NCBI GenBank assembly: GCA_033816765.1
Contig: CM066287.1
Coordinates: forward strand, 1-64,000
Reading direction: 5' to 3'
DNA length: 64,000 nt
Source: Nothopassalora personata
Taxonomy: Eukaryota > Ascomycota > Dothideomycetes > Mycosphaerellales > Mycosphaerellaceae
Below the pieces are notes generated by a model that had not been told where the DNA came from, did no database searches, and saw only the letters and a program-made list of their open reading frames with translations. The translations under genes were made by a program, and so were the position numbers. This document shows positions 1 through 7,506 of the stretch, piece after piece (the first letter of the stretch is position 1; every line of letters begins with the position of its first letter).

Positions 1-159
1 GTACAAGTCGAATAGATAGCTATCTAAGAGAGGCGCGGAGAGCGCGAGATACTTAAGGGAGCGCCAAGCCGATTAGTCAGCGGCTTAGTCAGCGGGCGCG
101 CTTGTGGTGCCCACGCACGTGCGCGCGGATCGAGGTGAATGGGCGCCGGTACGGTGACA
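1..159 (-). repeat. 3' LTR of the gypsy element (partial)
   Basis: Bases 1-159 match 7349-7506 except for one extra G in the run near base 95. The inner end is GTGACA at 154-159, the element's LTR terminus. By comparison with the right copy, about 35 bp at the outer end lie to the left of the window. Confidence 0.95.
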
Positions 160-3100
160 CTACCCCCCCCCTCTGAGAGTGCGCTCCGGAGCACTCTGTC
201 CTCTCCTATCCATCGTATCCATCATTGCCTTCGCGAACTTCTCGTCGTCTATCAACTCATCATCCGTCACAGTGTCGACTTCCTCGTCCTCCGCGTAACC
301 ATCTATGACGCTACGTAACGCAGGCAGACTTTCGCGGCGACACGGCGCAGCAGCCTCAGCTACTGTCCGGACGGTGTCTTTCTCGGTGTGTGTACCCAGC
401 TCTTCACACAGGTACCCTGTGCCGTAGTGACTCGCGCCATCCAGGCGGCTACACACTGCGATCTGATGCGCATCAGCTTCACTGTCGTCATGACTCGCGC
501 CAATCAGCAGATCCACTCCTGTTACTTGGTCTGTTTGTCGAGAAAGATCGTCATCGCGACGCGTATCGCTCTCTTTCTCACAAGTCCTGAGTCCAGGTCC
601 CACCGGCATCAGAGCCATCGCTGCTGCATTGAGTGCTGAGTCACGCGCCAGTCGCATGCCCGTGGCATCCTCATTGGCAACCCAGTCTGCAGGAGGTTGA
701 AAACCAGGTGGTCTGGTTGCTCGAGGATGGTTATGGTGAAAGTCGGCGACAGAGGCGGCGGCTGTCTCAATGACCTGGCCCGCAGCTTCATAGGATGGTT
801 CTAGGTATCCAACGTACTTCACCAAGTACTCATAATATGGCTCCTTCACACCACCTCTAGGTGTTCTTCCTCTCGGCCATCTCTTCTTGCAATCCAACAC
901 CTCCTCCACTTCCCAAAAGTCGGGCTCGGCTGGGTTGGTTTCGTGTTGTTCGTCGTCCACGATTCGTATCGGTGGAGGCGCAGGTTGTACTTGCCCTTCG
1001 ACTGGAGGATGAACCGGTGCTAGAAGGTGTGAGTGGAAGCGGTTGTCAATATTCATAGTGGGCGGCAGTTCCACTTTATAGGTGTTCCCCGGCAGCACCT
1101 CCGTGATCACGTGCGGACCTGACCACTTCACGTCCAACTTCCTAGACGGTCTCTCCATCTCCCAGTTCTCGGTGCTCACCCATACCTCGTTACCTTCGAC
1201 GTATCGTGGTGCTGGTGTACGGTTTTGGTTTGCGTATTCGGCTTGGACGGCTTGGGCGAGGGCCATTTGCTGTCGTAGGAACTCCTGCATGTCATGCATC
1301 TTTCTTGCGAACCTGTCTGCTGACTCCGCGTCGAGTCGTTGCCTGTGTGGCATAAGTGGCATTGGGAGCTCGAGGTGGAGCTCGGAAAAGCGTGGGTTAC
1401 GTCCTGTGTTGGCGTAGAACGGTGATACCCCTGTTGTAGCTGATACGGCGTTGTTAGCAGTAAACTCGGCCAACGGGGCCCAATCCGGCCAGTCATCCTG
1501 AGCGTAATTGACGAACATGCGGAGGTACTGTTCCATCACCTTGTTCGTGTTCTCCGACTGGCCGTCCGTCTCCGGGTGATATGAAGATGAGAGCTTCTGG
1601 TTGATGCCTAGGAGGGCACAGATCCTTCGCCAAAAGGCCGATACCCATTGCGTGCCGCGATCTGAGACGATGGACTTGGGAAGCCCATGTCTGCTGAACA
1701 CGTACTTCAAGAACACCAAGGCACAATGTTCGGCGGTCATCGAGAGGACAGGAATGATGTGTCTTTCCTTGGTAAGGCGGCATGTGACCGTCATGATGTT
1801 CTCGTATGTTCGTCCATCCACCGCACTCTTCCCCTCCGGCAGTTTGACGACGAAGTCGACAGCAATGTCTTCCCATGCGCCGAATGGTACAGGCAACGGC
1901 TTCAACAGTCCAGGGTACTGGATGTTGGTGCTCTTGTTCGTGTGGCAAGTGCGACAAGCTCGGACGTATTTCTTGACAAAACGAGCCATGCCTGGCCAAG
2001 TATAATTGCGAGCAACGAGTTCGTAAGTCTTTTCATCTCCCATGTGGCCCGCTGCGGCATGGTCATGGAAAGCTTGCACGATGCGAGTGCGCACCGGCAC
2101 TTCTCCTTCATCAAGGGCATCTTCTGACTCTGGTGGAACGAACAGGCTGTATCCGCCATAGATGTTCTTGATGTATATCATTCCCCCAACTGGCACTGCA
2201 TGACGGTCGTCGATACGATGTTTTCGTAGCAGCGTGCATGGCTCATCGCGTTCCAGTTGTTGGACGGCCTCCTCTGCTTCTGGCTGCGCATACAATTCTC
2301 GGATGGCGGTGGTGAGCGGAGTCACGACGTCGTTGGCGGAGGCGCTAAGGACTCTCGTGGAGGACAGATTCAGAACCCGGTCTGGCCCAAGCAATATCTG
2401 ATGTTGTTGCTGATTGCGCGGATCAGTAAGATCGCCAGGCACAGGAAGGTCCTGTGAGCGCCGTGTGAGACTGTCCGGCTTCGTGCCTTGTACGCCTGGT
2501 CGGTACACTATCTTGAAGAAGAATTGGGACAGGAACTCGGCCCACCTAGCTTGCCTTCGGTTAAGCTGTTTCGTACTCATGAACCATTCAAGGTTCTTGT
2601 GATCAGAATACACGAGAGTAGGCTTGTCCTCTGCAGAGTCGGGGTCTGGCAGATTCTCGTAGTCGTCAGTGCCGTACTCGTTGACGGTTAGCTCCGGGCG
2701 CCATTCTTCGAAAGCTTGTACGATCGCCAAAAGCTCCTTGTCATAGATGTCGTAATTGCACTGTTGCGGATCCATCTTCTTGGACATGTATGCGATCGGA
2801 TGAAGTACGCCATTCTCATCTCGTTGAGAAAGGACTGCTGCGGTCACGTAATCCGAGGCATCTGTTTCGAGAATCGTTTCTCTTCCTGGATAGAAGTGCT
2901 TCAGTGTAGGGGCGTCGATGAATGCCTGTTTCAGCGCGTCGAATGCTCGTTGGCACGACTCTGACCATTCCCATGGTACGTTCTTGCGCGTGAGTTTGGT
3001 CATGGGCAAACAGATCTTGCTAAAGTCTTTGATGAACCGCCGATAGAAGTTGGCAAACCCCGTGAACGACAAAATATCGGTAACGTTGGCGGGAGTAGGC

Positions 3101-5205
3101 CAGTTCTTCACGCATTCGATCTTGGCTGGATCCATTTTGATGCCTTCGTTCGTAATAATCACGCCAAGATATGTGGTCTCATGTCTGAAGAACTCGCACT
3201 TGTCGATGTCGAGCTGCAGTCCAGCAGCGTCGAGCTTTCTCAGAACCTTTAGCACATGTTGGACGTGCTCTTCCCTGGTTTTGCTGAATACAAGTGCATC
3301 ATCCAGGTAGCATGATACGAAGTCATCCAAGAACTCCCTCAGAGTGTCGTTAATGAAGGATTGGAATGTTCCTGGCGCATTGCATAATCCAAAGGGCATA
3401 ACCACGCATTCGAACTGCCCATACCTAGTAGTGAATGCCGTTTTCCATTCATCCCCTGCTGCAATGCGGATACGGTTGAATGCTGCAATGACATCCAGCT
3501 TAGTGAACCATTGCGCGCCTGCAATGCGGTCTAGCGTTTCCTGAAAGAGAGGGATTGGGTACCTGCTCTTTGTGGTCAGCGCGTTCAGTGCACGATAGTC
3601 GACACAAACGCGGAGTCCTCCGCCTGGTTTCTTTACTATCAGAACAGGTGCTGCTGCTGGTGACACACTGCGCTGGATGAAGCCTTTTTCGAGCTGGTCA
3701 TCGACCCATTTTTTAATGACCTCGTTTTCCCGAGCGGAGAAGGAGTATGGTCTTCGAAACGGAGGGGTTTGACCGTTCTTCAGTTTGATCTCGTGGTCCA
3801 CACCTGGTCTCCTTGGTGGCACCTTGTCTGCCTCCTTGCGGCTGAACAGTCTGGCCATTTCTCGGAATTCAACCGGCAGCAAAGGGGTAGGATCTTGGTC
3901 TTTGTCTTTGCCGTTCATGAATCGCTGATAGTCGTCGGCTGACACGGCAGATGCATTGAGTTGTCGCTGGGTGTAATCACCCGGGGACTTCTCCAATCTG
4001 TCCATGTTCTCCTGAGTGTTGGAGTCCACCAACATCGCAGCCGTGCCTCCTCTTACGGGCTTAGCTCGCATGCCGAATGCCTTCAGCGCACAAGCTGAGA
4101 GGGGATCGCGAGCGACTTGTTTGTCAAGGTCTTCTTTCGGATCAAACATCCACATCATATGAATTTCACAGCCTTGCCTGCGACTCATTCGCCTAAGCGC
4201 CTCTGCCGTGATGGGTTTGATATCGATCTCGGGTTCTTCTGGCATAGGCTTCGGCGCCTTCTTGGTGTGTCGAGCCGGACGCTTCAGAGTGTCAGGACCA
4301 TCAGCAGGTAATGGCTTACGGGCGTGGTGTGATGCTTCCAGTTCTTCTTCAAGGTCTACTGCATGCCGCATGGCTGCCTTCGTGTTGTGTGTCTCCTGAA
4401 CCACAGCTGGGACGGGTTCATCTTCATCCTCTACGTAAGGTCGTACGTAGTTAGCGAAGTTGGATCTGGAGGGTTCGAGCACTGGCATTTCGGTCTGCAG
4501 GATGCACACCGGCGTGGTTCCTTTGTCGTTGATAGACTGCACGCATACGGGTTCAGTGCTCCTCAAGCAGTTGGCGCGGCAATAGGCTGAGAACAGAGTC
4601 ATGGTTCCTGACGCATAGTGGAACACAGGCTGATGCTCGTCGTGCCAGGGTCGGCCGAGGACTACATCATATTCCAGTGATGCGCAGTAACCAGACCTTG
4701 TCTCCACGTGGTCGCCGATCTGGATCTGTGCCGTTGTTCTGTGAGTGATTAGGTCACTAGCAGGTTGGCCGTCTGCTAACATCAGCCCCATGGGGTTGGG
4801 CAGTTGTATCATATCAAGGTTATTTCTGCGCGCAAAGTCGATGTCGAAGTACGTAGAGTTAGCACCATCATCATGAAAGGTTTGAGCAGGGATCTTTCCA
4901 TTCACTGTGCATGGCATAACCAAATGAGAAGCTATCACTGGATTGTGTTCATCTACAGAGTGGTTTGCAGCCAGCAGGGAGTGTGCCGATATGCTCAAAA
5001 CCTTGCCTCTCTCAGGAGGTCCTTGCTCATGTTCATGCTCTTGTACTCGTGACTCGTGCGGTCCACTGTGTGTTGCGCTCACAGAGTGGACTAGGCGTTT
5101 CCCGCGCCGCCGTTGTTGTTGGCATTGCCACCACCATTGCGACGGTTGTTGCTTGGGTTGTAACCTGGTGCGAAAGGACGGCGGGCAACATCGCGCAGTG
5201 GACAC
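160..5205 (-). CDS. pol: Pol polyprotein of Ty3/gypsy chromovirus
   Basis: Open frame of up to 1,681 codons in the -1 frame relative to gag. Translation most likely enters by frameshifting at 5097-5103, giving about 1,645 Pol residues. Domains in order: a retropepsin-like protease with HDDGANS where D-S/T-G is usual, and a later VLGRPW; reverse transcriptase with LDVIAAFNRI, MPFGLCNAPGTFQ and catalytic YLDD; RNase H with ETDASDY and YDKELLAI; integrase with an HHCC zinc-binding region (GHMGDEKTYELVARN, CRTCHTNKS) and DDE core residues in DFVVKLPEG, VSDRGTQWVSAFW and SYHPETDGQSENTNK; then a chromodomain (WEVEEVLD, YLVKYVGY). About 180 further residues follow the chromodomain. No internal stop codons or frameshifts were seen. 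Confidence 0.95.
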   Translation of the reverse strand: MSTARCCPPSFRTRLQPKQQPSQWWWQCQQQRRRGKRLVHSVSATHSGPHESRVQEHEHEQGPPERGKVLSISAHSLLAANHSVDEHNPVIASHLVMPCTVNGKIPAQTFHDDGANSTYFDIDFARRNNLDMIQLPNPMGLMLADGQPASDLITHRTTAQIQIGDHVETRSGYCASLEYDVVLGRPWHDEHQPVFHYASGTMTLFSAYCRANCLRSTEPVCVQSINDKGTTPVCILQTEMPVLEPSRSNFANYVRPYVEDEDEPVPAVVQETHNTKAAMRHAVDLEEELEASHHARKPLPADGPDTLKRPARHTKKAPKPMPEEPEIDIKPITAEALRRMSRRQGCEIHMMWMFDPKEDLDKQVARDPLSACALKAFGMRAKPVRGGTAAMLVDSNTQENMDRLEKSPGDYTQRQLNASAVSADDYQRFMNGKDKDQDPTPLLPVEFREMARLFSRKEADKVPPRRPGVDHEIKLKNGQTPPFRRPYSFSARENEVIKKWVDDQLEKGFIQRSVSPAAAPVLIVKKPGGGLRVCVDYRALNALTTKSRYPIPLFQETLDRIAGAQWFTKLDVIAAFNRIRIAAGDEWKTAFTTRYGQFECVVMPFGLCNAPGTFQSFINDTLREFLDDFVSCYLDDALVFSKTREEHVQHVLKVLRKLDAAGLQLDIDKCEFFRHETTYLGVIITNEGIKMDPAKIECVKNWPTPANVTDILSFTGFANFYRRFIKDFSKICLPMTKLTRKNVPWEWSESCQRAFDALKQAFIDAPTLKHFYPGRETILETDASDYVTAAVLSQRDENGVLHPIAYMSKKMDPQQCNYDIYDKELLAIVQAFEEWRPELTVNEYGTDDYENLPDPDSAEDKPTLVYSDHKNLEWFMSTKQLNRRQARWAEFLSQFFFKIVYRPGVQGTKPDSLTRRSQDLPVPGDLTDPRNQQQHQILLGPDRVLNLSSTRVLSASANDVVTPLTTAIRELYAQPEAEEAVQQLERDEPCTLLRKHRIDDRHAVPVGGMIYIKNIYGGYSLFVPPESEDALDEGEVPVRTRIVQAFHDHAAAGHMGDEKTYELVARNYTWPGMARFVKKYVRACRTCHTNKSTNIQYPGLLKPLPVPFGAWEDIAVDFVVKLPEGKSAVDGRTYENIMTVTCRLTKERHIIPVLSMTAEHCALVFLKYVFSRHGLPKSIVSDRGTQWVSAFWRRICALLGINQKLSSSYHPETDGQSENTNKVMEQYLRMFVNYAQDDWPDWAPLAEFTANNAVSATTGVSPFYANTGRNPRFSELHLELPMPLMPHRQRLDAESADRFARKMHDMQEFLRQQMALAQAVQAEYANQNRTPAPRYVEGNEVWVSTENWEMERPSRKLDVKWSGPHVITEVLPGNTYKVELPPTMNIDNRFHSHLLAPVHPPVEGQVQPAPPPIRIVDDEQHETNPAEPDFWEVEEVLDCKKRWPRGRTPRGGVKEPYYEYLVKYVGYLEPSYEAAGQVIETAAASVADFHHNHPRATRPPGFQPPADWVANEDATGMRLARDSALNAAAMALMPVGPGLRTCEKESDTRRDDDLSRQTDQVTGVDLLIGASHDDSEADAHQIAVCSRLDGASHYGTGYLCEELGTHTEKDTVRTVAEAAAPCRRESLPALRSVIDGYAEDEEVDTVTDDELIDDEKFAKAMMDTMDRRGQSAPERTLRGGG
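163..174 (-). other. Polypurine tract of the gypsy element
   Basis: Nine C followed by TCT on the plus strand, so AGA plus nine G on the element's sense strand, lying just inside the 3' LTR. This is the expected position of the plus-strand primer. The tract is also coding: it encodes the last glycines of Pol, and the Pol stop codon TAG (160-162) sits between the tract and the LTR. Confidence 0.85.
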
Positions 5206-7163
5206 TGGTCTGTGTCAACGCGGCGGTGTCCCTCTTCTTCGCACTTCAGACACCGATTCTGGTCGATGCATTCTTGGGCTCGAGTCGCATCCAGAGGCTG
5301 GATGTGCTGATACTGCTGAGGACGGTCAGCCCACTTGGTCTTAGCATTCGGGTTGGTAGTGGTGTTCGTGTTGCCTCCACCGCTCGAAGTGCTATCCTTC
5401 TTGTCATCGCCACCCTTGGTGTTCTTCTTGTCACCTTGGGTCTTGTTGCTGGTCTTGCCGTGCTTAAGGTCGTAGGCTTCAAACTTGTCCTCGTAATCGT
5501 ACAGTGCTGAGACAACTTGTTCGAGAGTCATCTTGGCCGTATCCTCGTTCATAATGCGGTTGTCGTAGCGCGCATTCAGCTTGCGGAGTAAGAAGTCCTT
5601 CTCGAGCTTCTTCTCCTCGGCGCCGTTGTCCAGATTGACGATGTCGGCGTTCTCGCGGAAGGATGGGTAGAAGTCGCTGAACTTCTCCTTGTCGCCTTGC
5701 TGAAGAGTGTTGAGCTTGGTCATGGCGTTGGCGTGGGCGTTGCGGGTGCCGTAGCGCTTAGCCAGATCCTCCATCATCTCATCAACGGAGGCATACTGGG
5801 TAGTTGTGCCATCCGTGGACTTGGTGAGACTAGGAATCTTTGAGTCGACATATGTCCAAGCGCCGTTCTTCAGCCAGCTCTGGACGTTTTGAAGGGAGTC
5901 CTTTACTGTACGGTACTTGGATGCTTGCAGCTTAGCTTCAGCAGCACGCTGCCATTCTTGAAACTTGATGTCGTCGCTCTTCGGGTTGAACTTGGTAGGG
6001 GCCTTCGGTTCGGTAGAAGACTTGATGCCGGTAGTCATGTTGGCATCATATGTGGTGTATGCCGAGATGGGGTTGCCATCTGAGTCCGTCTTCTTACTAG
6101 CCCTCTCGCGACTACCGCTCTTGCGACTGTTCTTGCGGTTCTTGTCCTTGTCACCATCCTCGTCGTCCGAAGAGTCAGACGAATCAGGATCTCCGTTGTT
6201 CTTCGTGGGCTTGCCGGACTTCTGAGGCTTGTTTGGCTTGCCGCCATTCTGGCGACGCTCCAGCGACTCTTCGGACTCCGTTCTCTGCGGAGGTGGGTCC
6301 TGTTTCTCCTTGGACCGCCCTCGTTCCTTCTTTTGCTTCTCGAGCTCAGCAATGCGTTCCTCGGCAGCTACAAGCTTGGCCTCAGCTGCCTTGCACTGGG
6401 TGCGGTACAGCTTCTTAGCTTCCGTGGCCTTGGCCGTATCAGCCTTGGCTTGGATAAGTTCATCGGGGTCGACGTTGATGGTGTTATCGTGCTTTGCGAT
6501 CTCCTCCTTCAACTTGGTGATTTCCTCCTTGAGAGTGGTGTTCTCCGCTTGTTCCTCACCAATCGCATCCTCGAGTCGGTCCATCTGGTCCTTTGCATCT
6601 TGCGCCTTACGGAGGTTGATGCGGTTGGCCATCTCGAGTGTCGCATTTAGTTTGTGTGTGCGGCGATGGTCTGACTCGATGTCGCACAGGATCTTGTGGA
6701 TCGCTTGAGGGTGGTCGTTGACCGTCTTCTTGAACTTATCGGCGTTCAGCCCATTCAGTGAGTCAAAAGCTTCCTGGAAGTTGTCGATAGTAACCCTCCT
6801 CTCAGGTGCGCTTGCACTCGTGCCCGCTCCTTCGTCTTCTGTCTCATCCTCGATGAACTCGTGCCCGCACAGATCAGCCAAGTTCAGTTCTGTTTCGGCT
6901 TCCTCCTCTTCAATCTCTTGGAGTTGGTCGAACACTTTCTTATGCTGCTTGCGGTACTGGTTGTTCTCGTCGAGGAGCTTGTTCACAATATCCTCTTCTC
7001 GTCCTTGGGTCTGAGTCGCCTGGGCTGGGTTCGCGCTGTTGGGATCCGGCGGATCAGGTGGGAGGGTGAAGAAGGATGATCTACTAAGGGACGCGCGATG
7101 GACGCGTCGGTCAGTGTTCTCTGCGCCTGCGCCTGGCGCGCCGGTGCCGGTGGGTCTTGCCAT
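5091..7163 (-). CDS. gag: Gag-like capsid/nucleocapsid protein of gypsy element
   Basis: 690-aa ORF preceding pol. The middle is strongly charged and coiled-coil-like (residues about 150-280), followed by a low-complexity KSGKPTKN/SDSSDDE stretch. A Gag-type core region follows (FQEWQRAAEAKLQ, then MMEDLAKRYGTRNAHANA and MTKLNTLQQGDKEKFSDFY). Near the C-terminus is one zinc-knuckle-like motif, CLKCEEEGHRRVDTDQC: it has CX2CX4H but a longer spacing than usual to the last Cys. The ORF ends with GNA-TAG directly after the slippery heptamer, so most ribosomes would make Gag alone and a minority Gag-Pol. Confidence 0.92.
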   Translation of the reverse strand: MARPTGTGAPGAGAENTDRRVHRASLSRSSFFTLPPDPPDPNSANPAQATQTQGREEDIVNKLLDENNQYRKQHKKVFDQLQEIEEEEAETELNLADLCGHEFIEDETEDEGAGTSASAPERRVTIDNFQEAFDSLNGLNADKFKKTVNDHPQAIHKILCDIESDHRRTHKLNATLEMANRINLRKAQDAKDQMDRLEDAIGEEQAENTTLKEEITKLKEEIAKHDNTINVDPDELIQAKADTAKATEAKKLYRTQCKAAEAKLVAAEERIAELEKQKKERGRSKEKQDPPPQRTESEESLERRQNGGKPNKPQKSGKPTKNNGDPDSSDSSDDEDGDKDKNRKNSRKSGSRERASKKTDSDGNPISAYTTYDANMTTGIKSSTEPKAPTKFNPKSDDIKFQEWQRAAEAKLQASKYRTVKDSLQNVQSWLKNGAWTYVDSKIPSLTKSTDGTTTQYASVDEMMEDLAKRYGTRNAHANAMTKLNTLQQGDKEKFSDFYPSFRENADIVNLDNGAEEKKLEKDFLLRKLNARYDNRIMNEDTAKMTLEQVVSALYDYEDKFEAYDLKHGKTSNKTQGDKKNTKGGDDKKDSTSSGGGNTNTTTNPNAKTKWADRPQQYQHIQPLDATRAQECIDQNRCLKCEEEGHRRVDTDQCPLRDVARRPFAPGYNPSNNRRNGGGNANNNGGAGNA
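5097..5103 (-). promoter_or_regulatory. -1 ribosomal frameshift heptamer G_GGA_AAC
   Basis: On the minus strand the end of gag reads GCG GGA AAC GCC TAG. G_GGA_AAC is a canonical X_XXY_YYZ slippery heptamer in the correct zero-frame phase, two codons before the gag stop. Slipping back one base gives CGC CTA GTC CAC, which is RLVH, exactly the frame of the long pol ORF. I did not fold the downstream sequence for a stimulatory structure. Confidence 0.85.
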
Positions 7164-7301
7164 TGCTGCTGTGTTAGCTATGACCTACTTCAAGGTGCGA
7201 CTCAGTCGAGTCCAACACCTGATCTCAGCACCTTGTGCTGTCGCGGTTTCTCTGCAATCTCCCGAATGCAGCTTCTCGTGTCTCTCTACACGTTGGTGAT
7301 G

Positions 7302-7313
7302 ATCTATTCGAAG
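7302..7313 (-). other. Putative self-priming primer-binding site
   Basis: The sense strand just after the 5' LTR reads CTTCGAATAGATC and lacks the TGG start of a tRNA-type primer-binding site. Ten bases (7302-7311) are perfectly complementary to LTR bases 7356-7365 of the same transcript, with a loop of about 44 nt between. Pairing of the mRNA 5' end with a site next to the LTR is the self-priming arrangement of Tf1/sushi elements. Confidence 0.6.
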
Positions 7314-7506
7314 TGTCACAAGCAGGTGCAAGCACGTGGTCGGATAAGGTACAAGTCGAATAGATAGCTATCTAAGAGAGGCGCGGAGAGCGCGAGATAC
7401 TTAAGGGAGCGCCAAGCCGATTAGTCAGCGGCTTAGTCAGCGGCGCGCTTGTGGTGCCCACGCACGTGCGCGCGGATCGAGGTGAATGGGCGCCGGTACG
7501 GTGACA
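7314..7506 (-). repeat. 5' LTR of the gypsy element
   Basis: 193 bp with perfect 6-bp inverted termini, TGTCAC at 7314-7319 and GTGACA at 7501-7506, conforming to the TG...CA rule. The left boundary was chosen from this terminal symmetry, since the second copy is cut by the window. A TATA-like TTAAGTAT (sense strand, 7404-7397) lies about 32-39 bp before the putative RNA start at 7365, where the self-complementary 10-mer begins. Confidence 0.85.

Larger units (their letters stand above)
1..7506 (-). mobile_element. Young Ty3/gypsy chromovirus LTR retrotransposon
   Basis: Complete apart from about 35 bp of its 3' LTR lying outside the window. Reading on the minus strand the order is 5' LTR (7506-7314), primer-binding site, gag (7163-5091), pol (to 160), polypurine tract, 3' LTR (159-1). 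The pol order is protease, reverse transcriptase, RNase H, integrase, chromodomain, which defines a Ty3/gypsy chromovirus. The two LTR copies differ by a single G insertion over the 158 bp that can be compared, and both ORFs are open, so the insertion is recent and may be active. It abuts an older eroded relic on its right side; the left target-site duplication cannot be checked. Confidence 0.95.
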
